DNA from: Pseudomonas viridiflava
GTDB taxonomy: Bacteria > Pseudomonadota > Gammaproteobacteria > Pseudomonadales > Pseudomonadaceae
Assembly: GCF_900601905.1 (NCBI RefSeq)
Contig: NZ_UWFA01000416.1
Location: 868,001 to 932,000 of the forward strand
Reading direction: 5' to 3'
DNA length: 64,000 nucleotides
The position numbers were made by a program, and so were the translations under genes. The first letter of the stretch is position 1. Every line of letters starts with the position of its first letter. Of this stretch, positions 8,826-17,404 are shown in pieces. The notes under the pieces were generated by a model. That model saw only the letters and a list, made by a program, of their open reading frames with translations. It ran no database searches and was not told where the DNA came from.

Positions 8826-9008
8826 TTAGCCCGGGGGCGGCTCGTCATCCTTGAGCCACCACTCCAGCTCATAAAACGGCATCGACTCCAGCTCAGCCAG
8901 GGTGAACCCCGTGACCTTTGCCAGACGCCGTGCCGCACGCTTCTGCGCTTCGAAGTTGAGGTTATTCCTCATCAACCAGACGAAAATAACCACGCTGCAG
9001 GCGCACAT
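8826..9008 (-). CDS. gpE' (GpE family) reading frame, extension of tail chaperone E
   Basis: A 60-codon frame overlapping the end of E by 47 bases. Its C-terminal half (FTLAELESMPFYELEWWL) fits the P2 GpE' family. In P2 this product is made as an E-E' fusion by ribosomal frameshifting, needed for tail assembly. Here the E' frame is +1 (equivalently -2) relative to E. The frame is closed by a TGA just upstream of 9008, so any slip must fall between about 9015 and 8962. That window contains UAU UUU CGU. Independent initiation at 9008 or 8972 cannot be excluded, but neither ATG has a strong SD. Confidence 0.75.
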   Translation of the reverse strand: MCACSVVIFVWLMRNNLNFEAQKRAARRLAKVTGFTLAELESMPFYELEWWLKDDEPPPG

Positions 9009-9540
9009 AATCTTTCACGGAAAGACCCTCCAACTCGGATTGCTGCGCCGCACACAAGCCCGAATAGAGCATCATTTCCGAGGCGTTCTGATCGGTCGGG
9101 TACTTCGCCGTGCAGTCGCGGGTCTCCTTGATCGTCGGAGAGCGCAGGGTGATTTTGTCTGCCTGCATCCCGCAAACGGTGCTCGGCTTGGTCAGCGTGA
9201 TAACCGCATGCTCGGGCGTCATCACCAGCCAATCAGGGGATTCCTCGACTGGCTCGTCGACCAGCAGCGTATAAGCGCGCTGCAGGCGACGAAAGTCTCG
9301 TACCTTCAAAGCCGTCAGGTCCGTGTGATGCACACCGCACAGGTCGCTGAACAGGTGCAATTCCGCTTCTTCTTCGTTCTTGTATTCCGCGTCGTTGTCG
9401 CGGTACTCCTTGATCGACGGGTCACGCATGGTCAAGGTGTCAGCCTGGGCGCCACTGAATGTGCCCGGGGCAGAAAGCGTGATAACGGCGCCGAGTTCGG
9501 TCAGAAAGATCCACTTCGGCAGGGCTGCTACTTGTTTCAT
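8962..9540 (-). CDS. P2 gpE-like tail assembly chaperone, internally duplicated
   Basis: A 192-residue protein, about twice the size of P2 gpE (91 residues). Residues about 10-95 and 104-192 are two copies of the same unit. Each has a W(I/L) strand, AVITL, GAQADTLTMRDPSIKE / GMQADKITLRSPTIKE, LCG/LCA, and RLQRAY / RLQRGY near its end, closing with LVDE. The gene lies between tube and E'/tape measure as expected. The overlap with E' at its 3' end suggests programmed frameshifting. Confidence 0.88.
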   Translation of the reverse strand: MKQVAALPKWIFLTELGAVITLSAPGTFSGAQADTLTMRDPSIKEYRDNDAEYKNEEEAELHLFSDLCGVHHTDLTALKVRDFRRLQRAYTLLVDEPVEESPDWLVMTPEHAVITLTKPSTVCGMQADKITLRSPTIKETRDCTAKYPTDQNASEMMLYSGLCAAQQSELEGLSVKDYVRLQRGYFRLVDEE

Positions 9541-9551
9541 GGTCTTAATCC

Positions 9552-10055
9552 TTACAGGGCCAGGGCGTTGCGCATTTCTGCCAGTTGGTCCACACCGTCG
9601 ACGATGCGAATACCGTTCACCGGATCAAACTCGAACCAGACTTGGCCATCCACTTCCAACTTGTAGTAGGTGCAGTTCACGGCGTACTTGAATTCGGCCT
9701 TGGTCCCCACCACCCAGTCACCCGGGTCCAGCTCGGTCAGCAGGCCGCGAATGGTGGCCACAACGGCAGTGATCTTGCCGCCCTGCCCCTTGAACGCGCC
9801 GCGAAAGGCGCCGGTGAACGAATTGCCGTCCACCAGACCGAACTTGGTCATGGACTCTTTACGCACGCCCGTAGTGACAAAGGCGGCGTCCAGCTTTTCC
9901 AGGCCCATGTCCATGTCAATTTCGGCGTCCATGCCGCCTGCACGGAACGGCTCAACCTTGAGTTTGAATTTAGGCAGCGTCAGGCTGGGCACGTCGCCCC
10001 TAAAGCTGGTGCCGCCGACGAACAGGTGGGTATTGAAAAGCACTTCAGGAATCAT
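9552..10055 (-). CDS. Major tail tube protein (P2 FII-like)
   Basis: A 167-residue protein of the contractile tail tube family. It begins IPEVLFNTHLFVGG, has a central KVEPFRAGGMDAEIDMDMG and a conserved end with TYYKLEVDGQVWFEFDPVNG. Tube subunits stack inside the sheath, and the gene directly follows the sheath gene, as in P2. Confidence 0.93.
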   Translation of the reverse strand: MIPEVLFNTHLFVGGTSFRGDVPSLTLPKFKLKVEPFRAGGMDAEIDMDMGLEKLDAAFVTTGVRKESMTKFGLVDGNSFTGAFRGAFKGQGGKITAVVATIRGLLTELDPGDWVVGTKAEFKYAVNCTYYKLEVDGQVWFEFDPVNGIRIVDGVDQLAEMRNALAL

Positions 10056-10066
10056 GGATCAGCCCC

Positions 10067-11254
10067 TTACGAACGAGTGTCGAGAACATCGGTGATCCAC
10101 TTGTTCGAAACATCGACAAGAAAGACCGGGTTTTCAGCAGGCGGCGAATCGGTGAAGTGAACACCGAAATAAATCTTGCCCTGCTCCAGCTGGGTCGCGG
10201 TGTTGCGCTCGGTGTCGACGTACACCTCGTAGTTGATCACCGCACCCTGGGCGCGCAGGTCGCGCATAAAGCCGTTCAGGCTCTCCAGCACGTCCTTGAC
10301 CATGCCCTTGGTGATGGGCAGATCTACATACGGCTTCATGCCGTAGAGCAGCGCCGCCATAACCATGTCCATGGTCCGAACGCGGGTGACGAACGCCCAC
10401 TTCGAATCGCTGGACAGCGTGCGGTTGCCCCACAGGCGGAACCCGTCGTCACGGATGATCGTCGCGATTTTTGCGTTGTTGAGCAGGTTGGCCCGGCAGG
10501 TCGGATCACCGTCGTTGAATTCCACCGGGCGAGTGGTGCCGGTGACGCCGACAAATTCCTTGTTGGACGGCGACGCCCAAAACCCGAAGGTCGCGTCCGT
10601 CCAGGCGAACAAGCCCGCCACCCAGGCCGACGCCGGGGCGTTCACGTCCGCGTTTGCAGCGGTGTCCCAGTACTTCACGCCCGGGTCGACCATGAACAGA
10701 CGCTTGCCGCCGAAACCCTCGGCGTAGGCCATGGCGGCCTCGTCGGTGGTGTTCGGCCCGTCAATAATGGCGAGACCGCCGAGCTTTTCAGCCAGCGCAT
10801 CCATAGCGGTCGCCACCGCGACTTTCGAAGAATGCCCCGGGGCAATCAACAGCCGCGGCTGAGCGTTGAACAGGCTTTTACCATCGAGCAGGCCCTGCAG
10901 GCCGGTGCGGGTGCCATCGGCCCTGACGCCACCGATCACCGCCGAGGTCATCGCGGCCGCGTCGGCCAGCGGCGCCAGTGAAATCGCCACGATCACTGCC
11001 TTGGCGCGGGTGTAGATCGCCTGTGCAGCACGGGTGATGGGCGAGTTTTCGCCAAACGCGGCAATGGCTTCGCGCTCAGTGGTCAGCATGACCGGCACGC
11101 CCGGGGCAACATTGCCCGGGTTGGCCTCAGCCGCCCAGCCCTGGGACCGCTCGGCCACCAGACCGATGATCGAGGACGACGGCACCGAAATAGTTCGCGC
11201 ACCACCTTGCACAAGGGAAGTGGTCACACCGTGAAAGAAACTTGTACCAGCCAT
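10067..11254 (-). CDS. Contractile tail sheath protein (P2 FI-like)
   Basis: A 395-residue sheath protein. Features of the P2 FI family include the N-terminal FFHGVTTSLVQGGARTI, a central FGFWASPSNKEFVGVTGTTR, LWGNRTLSSDSKWAFV, and a C-terminal NYEVYVDTERNT region. The product identifies the tail as contractile (myovirus). A hairpin followed by CTGGAG precedes the ATG at 11254. Confidence 0.95.
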   Translation of the reverse strand: MAGTSFFHGVTTSLVQGGARTISVPSSSIIGLVAERSQGWAAEANPGNVAPGVPVMLTTEREAIAAFGENSPITRAAQAIYTRAKAVIVAISLAPLADAAAMTSAVIGGVRADGTRTGLQGLLDGKSLFNAQPRLLIAPGHSSKVAVATAMDALAEKLGGLAIIDGPNTTDEAAMAYAEGFGGKRLFMVDPGVKYWDTAANADVNAPASAWVAGLFAWTDATFGFWASPSNKEFVGVTGTTRPVEFNDGDPTCRANLLNNAKIATIIRDDGFRLWGNRTLSSDSKWAFVTRVRTMDMVMAALLYGMKPYVDLPITKGMVKDVLESLNGFMRDLRAQGAVINYEVYVDTERNTATQLEQGKIYFGVHFTDSPPAENPVFLVDVSNKWITDVLDTRS

Positions 11255-11279
11255 AAGGCGCTCTCCAGAAACGAAAAAA

Positions 11280-11294
11280 CCCGCACAAGGCGGG
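11280..11294 (-). terminator. Hairpin plus T-tract before the sheath gene SD
   Basis: CCCGC-acaag-GCGGG followed on the minus strand by TTTTTTCG and then CTGGAG, the sheath ribosome site. Same layout as 3388-3403. Confidence 0.6.
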
Positions 11295-11336
11295 CTTCGG
11301 ATAAATCGGGTTTGCGTTACGCGTAACGCTGCAGGG

Positions 11337-11645
11337 TCAGGTCAGGGACTTACCACGATCCGGCTCGATACTTTTTTCACAGTGATCAGGGTCGAACCAC
11401 GCCAGGGCCTTGCACAGCACACAGGCCCAGGGCTTGCCCTTGCGCGCAGCCTTGCCCGCCCTGGAACTGATCGTCTCGTCCACGTCTCCACCAAAAGCCG
11501 TATTAGCCAGCTGGTCAAACGACACAGCCAGGTTGCGACCTCGATCACTGGCGCCGAACACTGCGCCCAGCATCCAGAGCAGCCCCAACAACGCGGCCAG
11601 CAGACTGGGGAACAACAACAGAAACAAACCGAAGCGTTTCTTCAC
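11337..11645 (-). CDS. Small phage membrane protein, function unknown
   Basis: A 102-residue protein beginning at GTG with CTGGAG eight bases upstream. Residues about 5-31 form one hydrophobic helix (FGLFLLLFPSLLAALLGLLW). The C-terminal part is conserved-looking, with SFDQLANTAFGGDVDETIS and a Cys pair in WACVLCKALAWFDPDHC. I have the impression that similar proteins are common in Pseudomonas phages, but no function is known to me. It lies between the fibre genes and the sheath. Confidence 0.75.
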   Translation of the reverse strand: MKKRFGLFLLLFPSLLAALLGLLWMLGAVFGASDRGRNLAVSFDQLANTAFGGDVDETISSRAGKAARKGKPWACVLCKALAWFDPDHCEKSIEPDRGKSLT

Positions 11646-11675
11646 TTCTCTTTCTCCAGACGCCAGAAACGACCA

Positions 11676-11695
11676 CGCCCCGACAATGCGGGGCG
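11676..11695 (-). terminator. Hairpin before the small membrane protein gene
   Basis: CGCCCC pairs with GGGGCG around an eight-base loop, a little upstream of the CTGGAG ribosome site. There is no long T-tract, so termination would be weak. Confidence 0.35.
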
Positions 11696-11716
11696 CTGGT
11701 GGTCGTGCTGGCAGGT

Positions 11717-12139
11717 TTAGATGCGTTCTTTGTCCTGAATCGGCGCGTCAAGGATCTCCAGGGCGCGGCCTTCGACCAGCAGGCCTGCCGCTTCCAGATA
11801 CAGCGCGCCGCCCCGGGTTGCTTCGTCGGCCGGGTCAATGAACTTGGCAGACGCCAGATCCTGCAGGTAAACCCGCACCTCGGCGGCCTTCTGTCGCGCC
11901 GCCATCGGCGCCGATGGATCATCGAGCGATGCCATTTCAATCGCGACCTTTTCCGCCGCAGTAAAACGCGAGCGGTAAGCCAGCACGGTCATACGGGTTA
12001 GATAGGTCTGATCAACTATCGTGTAATCCGACAGCGAGCCAGAGAGAAAAGTAATTCCATCCAGGCTGATGCTATTACCGTGCTCTCGAATGGTCTGGTA
12101 ATGATACGTTGTGCCATCTTTGGCGCGAAGCAAAGGCAT
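11717..12139 (-). CDS. Small tail-fibre-cluster protein, possible fibre assembly factor
   Basis: A 140-residue soluble protein immediately downstream (2 bases) of the 657-residue fibre candidate. The N-terminus (LLRAKDGTTYHYQTIREHG) is beta-rich, and the rest is helical and charged. Its position matches that of tail fibre assembly proteins, but I see no signature of the known assembly families. Function is therefore inferred from context only. Confidence 0.7.
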   Translation of the reverse strand: MPLLRAKDGTTYHYQTIREHGNSISLDGITFLSGSLSDYTIVDQTYLTRMTVLAYRSRFTAAEKVAIEMASLDDPSAPMAARQKAAEVRVYLQDLASAKFIDPADEATRGGALYLEAAGLLVEGRALEILDAPIQDKERI

Positions 12140-12140
12140 G

Positions 12141-14114
12141 TTAAAACCCTTTCAAGTTGATAAGGCTGTTATTGATACTCCCGGAATTACCCGGGGGATT
12201 GCTGACACTTTGATCGAACGTCTGCGCCACCGACTTCCAGGCGTCGGAGAGCGAAAACAAGCCTTTGGACTCGACCGGAAAAACGTCACCCTTGGCGGCT
12301 GGAGTCGCTGCAACCCCAACCAAAGTGGTGCTGCGCGGCTTCACAAACACACCGAAAGTTGGCGGCGTCGCCTTGGGGAATTGCGACGTGTTAACCGCGC
12401 TATGGTCAAAGAAATACAAGCCTTGAGAGTAAGCGCGCACTCGACAGTTCTGGATAGCAAACGGAATGGTGTACGTCTGTACCAGCGACAGATTGGACAG
12501 ATCGAAGGTTGCGACCATCGACGTCCCAGGGGTCTGATTACCCAGACCAAATGCAACGTACAGGTACTTTCCAGTGTAATCCAACGCGATTTTTAGCGAT
12601 TCGTAATACACAACCGAACCTAGGAAATAAGGCGCACGCACGACTTCCCCGGTGTTGGACACGGTGAACATCACCAGATCAGGCACACCGCCGCCCTGCG
12701 CAGCGCCCGTGGCGCAGAATCCATACACCGTGTCGTTGATCACGGTGGCGTTGAAAACCATCGCGCTATTGCCTGCGTTTTTGAAGCTGTACAGCAGACC
12801 GGTCTTGATCACTCCGGCAGTGCTGATCCAGGCGTAACTGATGCCATACGGATCGGCGCCAATGCCCGCCAGAAACAGCGTACCTGTAGACAAGGACATC
12901 ACATGGGTTCTTTCCGCCATGATGATGGACGCGCCATTTAGCAGCACCTTTGGAAAACCTGCCAGATCGATGCCGGTTGCGGACATGCAGCGCACATTCC
13001 AGACCGCGCCATCCCAGGTGCACAACACAAATCCGCCCGCCGCGTCGGCCAGCAAGCGCATTGAGGTGCTGTATTGCTTAATCCCGGCTGACGCACTGGC
13101 TTTTACAACCGCGCCGTCTTGAGAGATAACCCCGTAAAAACCGCCCGCATTCGTGGAATTGCACACCCAGGCGATGTTTCCGGTGGTAGCGGACAGTGCA
13201 GCGCGCCCGCCGTAGAAAGCTTGAGCGCCCCAGCTGGCAAGAACGACAGATGTTACTAGCGCGCCAGCTGCGCTTACCTTGTGGAAAGAGTACCCCGTGG
13301 CGCTTGAAAAGAAATATCCGTAGCCGCCTGCAGGCAAGATTACAGGCTGGTAGTTAAGCAGGGTTGCGTTTTGAGGAGTATCGGCTTTCAGGCCATCACA
13401 AAGCAGCTCATCCTGCAGCCCTAGCGAATAGCCGCTTGTATCAATGGCGAACACACTGCTCACCACCCCAGCAGCGGAAATAAGATTCAACCCCTTGCTA
13501 TACGAAAGCAAGAACCCGCCACCAGTCACTGGCTGCAGATGAAACCCTCCAGTCGATTGCGTGGTGGTGGTCCCTGTGAACAGCAGTTGCATGTTTGGGG
13601 AGATAATCGCCCAGTTAGTCATGCTGTTGAACTGATACGCGTACGACACTGCGTAGTTGCCGTTGTCCAGCAAAGCAAGACAAAGCCCGGTCGGCATAGG
13701 CATTGTCGAACCGTTGCCGGGAATATGCGACGCCAGCAACATAGAAGTCAGCAGAACACCCTTCACGCTGTACTTACGAAGGGTGTAATAGGCCGCTTGC
13801 GCTGCCCCGTCCAACGCGGCCACAAGCACGAGCATGGACCCATCAGGCAAGCGCATGGCGTTAGCGGTGGAGTTGCTATTGTTAAGGTACGTCCCTTCCG
13901 CAGCCGTAAAGGTGCTCAAGGCAGGACCAGCCGCCAGCGCCGGGCCGGTCACCATTGAATTCAGGTTGAGGCACTCGCCGGTTTTCCAGTCAGCAAACAC
14001 CGGATCTTTCAGGGCGAATACATCGCTGGCCTTGAGCGCAACCTGAGTTTGTAAGCCGCCAGAGGGCGACAGCCCGGATGCGCTGCCAGCGGTGTTTGGG
14101 ACCGAATTAATCAT
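12141..14114 (-). CDS. Large tail fibre / receptor-binding candidate with propeller-like repeats
   Basis: A 657-residue protein with no cysteine-rich or enzymatic motif that I recognise. From about residue 85 it shows irregular repeats of about 45-55 residues. In each, a strand ending in a Gly-rich turn (LDNGNYAVSY, TGGGFLLSY, PAGGYGYFF, DAAGGFVLC) is followed by a short strand and a loop, suggesting a beta-propeller. It is encoded in the fibre slot between gpH-like and sheath genes, so a host-recognition role is a reasonable inference. The start overlaps the preceding gene as ATGA. Confidence 0.75.
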   Translation of the reverse strand: MINSVPNTAGSASGLSPSGGLQTQVALKASDVFALKDPVFADWKTGECLNLNSMVTGPALAAGPALSTFTAAEGTYLNNSNSTANAMRLPDGSMLVLVAALDGAAQAAYYTLRKYSVKGVLLTSMLLASHIPGNGSTMPMPTGLCLALLDNGNYAVSYAYQFNSMTNWAIISPNMQLLFTGTTTTQSTGGFHLQPVTGGGFLLSYSKGLNLISAAGVVSSVFAIDTSGYSLGLQDELLCDGLKADTPQNATLLNYQPVILPAGGYGYFFSSATGYSFHKVSAAGALVTSVVLASWGAQAFYGGRAALSATTGNIAWVCNSTNAGGFYGVISQDGAVVKASASAGIKQYSTSMRLLADAAGGFVLCTWDGAVWNVRCMSATGIDLAGFPKVLLNGASIIMAERTHVMSLSTGTLFLAGIGADPYGISYAWISTAGVIKTGLLYSFKNAGNSAMVFNATVINDTVYGFCATGAAQGGGVPDLVMFTVSNTGEVVRAPYFLGSVVYYESLKIALDYTGKYLYVAFGLGNQTPGTSMVATFDLSNLSLVQTYTIPFAIQNCRVRAYSQGLYFFDHSAVNTSQFPKATPPTFGVFVKPRSTTLVGVAATPAAKGDVFPVESKGLFSLSDAWKSVAQTFDQSVSNPPGNSGSINNSLINLKGF

Positions 14115-14446
14115 TGTGCCTTACCCTCATAACCACGAGCGTCGAAAGCAACGACCCCTTTATCCGACTTGACCCACACGTTTTCGCCAACGCTCAGCGG
14201 AATAGTGCGGTCGTATTCATCACCGGGCCCCAGGCGACGGCCTGCCGACTTGTAGGCCTCAGGTGGGACAGTTGCTGCAGTAGCCGCCGAAGACACCGCA
14301 ATGTGAATGAAAGCCGCGCTGTCTGGCGACGTATTGCAAACCCCGATCACCACATGACGCACCACACCAACCGCCGGGGTGCTGGCCATCAATTTAGTCA
14401 GCACGCCCGCAGCAGGTAGCAGCTGGCCGTAAAGTCCGTTAGCCAT
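14111..14446 (-). CDS. Small phage protein of the tail fibre cluster
   Basis: A 111-residue protein, beta-rich, with the pattern GQLLPAAGVLTKLM at the start and PLSVGENVWVKSDKG at the end. It overlaps the large fibre gene by four bases (ATGA) and is probably translated with it. The composition is like that of small trimeric fibre-tip or capping proteins, but that is a guess. Confidence 0.7.
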   Translation of the reverse strand: MANGLYGQLLPAAGVLTKLMASTPAVGVVRHVVIGVCNTSPDSAAFIHIAVSSAATAATVPPEAYKSAGRRLGPGDEYDRTIPLSVGENVWVKSDKGVVAFDARGYEGKAQ

Positions 14447-14457
14447 AACGGCGACTC

Positions 14458-15276
14458 CTATAAAGTTGAACGAAAAAAGACTTCGGCCATGTTGGGCGTC
14501 ATGGCGGCCAGGGCCGCCTCCATGGCATCGACATGCACGTACTGGCTCAGATCCGCCTGCAGCGCATACATCGGGTGGGGGTTAGCGGCCATCAAGTGCG
14601 CCACCAAATCCGCCAGCATCGCGTATTGAGGGTGGGGGTTAACCTGCAGCAAGTGCTCGTTCATCGCATTGACGATGGCCTGATTTGTCGCCACAGCCAC
14701 CGACGGGTCAATGGCAAAACTCACCACGGCCGCGTTGCCCACCTGAATGATCATGCGCACCCGCATGTCCCGGGCGCTGCCCTGGATCAGCTTGGGCTTG
14801 TACGTGTCCGGGAAATTGCCGACCGCCAAATGCAGGTTGCCCGCACGGCCACCCACGGCCGACACTTCCCGAACCGTCCAGCCGCCCACGTTGGTGGGCA
14901 CCACTGCCTCAAGAATGAGGTAGTTAGCGTTGTCCGGGTCCTGGGTAATGCTGCTGATCGGGACCCGATGAACCTCGTTCACCAGACCGGTCATGGACTC
15001 TTTAGGCTCGACCGGCAGGCCGTTACCATCACCCAAAGCCAGGTGCGTAAAGGGCACCTTTATGTCGTCGTCCGACGCCTGGGCGGCGATGAACTCTGCG
15101 GCACCGTTCACCGTCAGCAGCGTGTAAAACTGACCCTCGGCGGCATCCAGGGTGGCCAGTGGCGACGCTTCGAGCATTTCGAACAGCGCCCGGGCAGCAT
15201 CGAGCGATGCGCCGGGGGTGTCTTCCAGCAGCGAGACAAGCGCCTGCGCGGCGCTTAGCATGGTTTGGGCTGTCAT
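14458..15276 (-). CDS. Tail-collar fibre protein (P2 gpH N-terminal type)
   Basis: A 272-residue protein with the N-terminal domain of P2-like side tail fibres: FIAAQASDDDIKVPFTHLAL, then GLVNEVHRVPI and VGGWTVREVSAVGG. The C-terminal third has two NPHPQYA/NPHPMYA units, a repeat typical of fibre stems. It is much shorter than P2 gpH (669 residues) and ends soon after the stem repeats. The receptor-binding part may therefore have moved to the 657-residue protein downstream. Confidence 0.88.
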   Translation of the reverse strand: MTAQTMLSAAQALVSLLEDTPGASLDAARALFEMLEASPLATLDAAEGQFYTLLTVNGAAEFIAAQASDDDIKVPFTHLALGDGNGLPVEPKESMTGLVNEVHRVPISSITQDPDNANYLILEAVVPTNVGGWTVREVSAVGGRAGNLHLAVGNFPDTYKPKLIQGSARDMRVRMIIQVGNAAVVSFAIDPSVAVATNQAIVNAMNEHLLQVNPHPQYAMLADLVAHLMAANPHPMYALQADLSQYVHVDAMEAALAAMTPNMAEVFFRSTL

Positions 15277-15899
15277 AACGTCCTCGGGTAAATCGTGGTA
15301 GTGCCCAGCTCATAGGAGCCAGCACCGACCGCCAACTTGGCGAGCTGCGCGGTCATATCTTTGGGCTGGAGCGGGTAAACCGTCACGGTGTCGCCGCCGT
15401 AGGTCGCGCAGGCCACATGCACGCTCGCACGCGTCGTCAGGACAGTGGTCAGGTTGCGCAAGTGCGAGCGCCCCGCCTTGTAAGCGCCGATCAGGCGGAT
15501 AACCTGCTCAAAGGTTTGCTCTGTCACCGGCCGGTCGGTGACGTTGAAACTCACGTCAAACTCTGCCCAGTGCGCGCCCTTTGGCTTCCAGTCGAACTCA
15601 AAGCCGCCAAACTCAAACGCCGCCAGCGCCTGCTTGACCGCCCAGGGTGTGCCGCGCTTGCGGTGCCACTGAATCGCGCCGCGTATCAGGTTGCGGCGCT
15701 GTCGGTCAGTGGTGGCCAGCTCCCAAAAATCCACCGCCAAGGTCCAAGCCAGGATCGGCAGAAATTGGGCCGGGCATTTCTCCACGTCCCACAAGTCCCG
15801 AATAGCGTCCGCGTCCAGATCCCGGACCGCCATGGCAACCGCCACCGCCCTTTCAAGCACCGTGCTGTTGCTGGGCAACAGATCCGCAGGGCTACTCAT
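15273..15899 (-). CDS. P2 gpI-like baseplate protein
   Basis: A 208-residue tail protein I. It contains the family stretch WDVEKCPAQFLPILAWTLAV followed by DRQRRNLIRGAIQWHRKRGT. The ATG at 15899 (MSSPADLLPSN) has AGGTGG just upstream and overlaps the end of gene J by eight bases. It was chosen over an in-frame ATG at 15968 because the extra residues are Arg-rich and not family-like. Confidence 0.92.
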   Translation of the reverse strand: MSSPADLLPSNSTVLERAVAVAMAVRDLDADAIRDLWDVEKCPAQFLPILAWTLAVDFWELATTDRQRRNLIRGAIQWHRKRGTPWAVKQALAAFEFGGFEFDWKPKGAHWAEFDVSFNVTDRPVTEQTFEQVIRLIGAYKAGRSHLRNLTTVLTTRASVHVACATYGGDTVTVYPLQPKDMTAQLAKLAVGAGSYELGTTTIYPRTL

Positions 15900-16737
15900 A
15901 AACCACCTTTGGCGTGAGGACGATTTCAGTGCAGTACGGCGCGCCCTGCGCCTCCGGTGCGATGTCACCGGCCGGACTCGCCACGATCACGTCAGAGACG
16001 CCCGGCAAACCCACCTTGGCGATAACGATGCTGCGCTTGATCGGCATATTGATCTTGTGTTGCGCGAGCGCGTATTTCTCGGCAGCAAGCTTGGCGGCCG
16101 ACATAACCGGCTCATAAGCGGCACCACTGGGAAACTGGACCTCGGCATGCAGAACCCAGGGAATCGGGTAGGCCGCCTCGACGACCACGGTATCGCTGGT
16201 CGGGCGCATATCCTCGGGCGAGAGTTTCGCCACCACGGCGGCCAAAACTTCGGCCGTCGGCACGCCACTACCCACCCGGCTCAGCACCGTGACGCGAATA
16301 AGACCAGGCTCCGGGGAATCGACCTCGGCATCACGAATATCATCATGGGCGCTCAACGCGTGGTACTTGTAGGCCTGCAGTGGCCCGGCCGTGCTGAATC
16401 CATATGGGGCCTGCCGCCCGCGCTCCTTGAATGCCGGGTCTAGCTCGCCATCAAGGCGCTCAGCGTCCAGCAGGGCCAGCAGGTTATCCAGATCATTGCC
16501 GGTCGAGGACGGCAGCAGCACAGCCCGTGCCGCACTGTTGACCCGCGCCCGAAGCGTGACTTTTTCATAGGCGCCCAGCTCTATCAGCTTAATGACCGGG
16601 TCGGACTCCAGCGCCGCGCTCCACTGATCGCCCAGGGCGACACGAAACCGCTGTAACGACGCTTGATATTCATCTTCAAAATCCAGCGTTTCAATAACGT
16701 CCGGGACCGGCAACAAAGACAGATCCAACATGGTCAT
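15892..16737 (-). CDS. P2 gpJ-like baseplate wedge protein (Baseplate_J)
   Basis: A 281-residue baseplate J family protein. It shows FEDEYQASLQRF near the start, the conserved KVTLRARVNSAARAVLLPSS, and YKYHALSAHDDIRDAEVDSP in the middle. In P2, gpJ forms the baseplate edge with W and I. Its start overlaps gene W by four bases, so the W-J-I block is translationally coupled. Confidence 0.94.
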   Translation of the reverse strand: MTMLDLSLLPVPDVIETLDFEDEYQASLQRFRVALGDQWSAALESDPVIKLIELGAYEKVTLRARVNSAARAVLLPSSTGNDLDNLLALLDAERLDGELDPAFKERGRQAPYGFSTAGPLQAYKYHALSAHDDIRDAEVDSPEPGLIRVTVLSRVGSGVPTAEVLAAVVAKLSPEDMRPTSDTVVVEAAYPIPWVLHAEVQFPSGAAYEPVMSAAKLAAEKYALAQHKINMPIKRSIVIAKVGLPGVSDVIVASPAGDIAPEAQGAPYCTEIVLTPKVVYE

Positions 16738-17060
16738 ACAGTCACCATAAAGTCGAAAGAAACACCGTCCCTTTCCCCCTGCAGATGAAAAGTGATTTTG
16801 CCGTCAAGGATCGAAAGCACGCCGACCTTGCCCAGCTTTACCCGAGGCTCCCAACGCCCTACGGCGCGCACAACCTCGGCCGCCACCGCGCCTTTCCAGC
16901 CCTCGTTAACCGGAAGGTCGACATAGCGGCGAACCCAGCAGCCGTATTCAGGCCGCATACGCCGCTCCCCCGGCGTTGTACCGATGATGTCGCCAATGGA
17001 CTGCCGGATATGGTCAACCCCGGAGAGCGGCTGACCCGTGTTGCGGTCCATTCCGATCAT
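16734..17060 (-). CDS. P2 gpW / T4 gp25-like baseplate protein
   Basis: A 108-residue protein with the gp25 signature: DHIRQSIGDIIGTTPGERRM then RPEYGCWVRRYVD. It is lysozyme-like in fold but structural; it connects the baseplate hub to the sheath start. Part of the V-W-J-I block as in P2. Confidence 0.95.
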   Translation of the reverse strand: MIGMDRNTGQPLSGVDHIRQSIGDIIGTTPGERRMRPEYGCWVRRYVDLPVNEGWKGAVAAEVVRAVGRWEPRVKLGKVGVLSILDGKITFHLQGERDGVSFDFMVTV

Positions 17061-17065
17061 GGCCG

Positions 17066-17350
17066 TCAGTCCTCGATCAATTCGAAATCAGGGTGTTTGC
17101 TGAGGTAGTCAAACTGGTCGTCGCCAAACGCCGCTACCAGGCCCTTGCTGACCGCGAGCGAGCGACCATCGGGCATGATCAACGTCCGAGAGGTGAACAC
17201 GGTGTCGCGAAAAGCACGGGGCTGACTGACAGGTGTTACTGGGGCGGTTGAAACCTCAATTGCCAAGATGTCGGGCGGAGATACAGTCGGGCCCTCCACC
17301 ACTTGATTGGATTGGGCAGAGTTTTTCTTTTCATCTTTGTCGCTGGCCAT
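17066..17350 (-). CDS. Small phage protein between V and W, function unknown
   Basis: A 94-residue protein. The second ATG (17350) is chosen because it has GGAG seven bases upstream; the ATG at 17356 is too close to it. The N-terminal third is charged and disordered-looking. The C-terminal half (FTSRTLIMPDGRSLAVSKGL, FDYLSKHPDFELIED) is compact. The last part resembles small phage proteins placed next to baseplate genes, but I cannot assign a role. Confidence 0.7.
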   Translation of the reverse strand: MASDKDEKKNSAQSNQVVEGPTVSPPDILAIEVSTAPVTPVSQPRAFRDTVFTSRTLIMPDGRSLAVSKGLVAAFGDDQFDYLSKHPDFELIED

Positions 17351-17373
17351 CGCCATTCTCCAGGCGTAAAAAA

Positions 17374-17390
17374 ACCCGCGGCGTGCGGGT
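17374..17390 (-). terminator. Hairpin plus T-tract before the small V-W gene
   Basis: ACCCGC pairs with GCGGGT and is followed on the minus strand by TTTTTTTACG and then CTGGAG. Same layout as the other late-operon modules. Confidence 0.6.
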
Positions 17391-17404
17391 CAGGAAAAGT
17401 CGTT

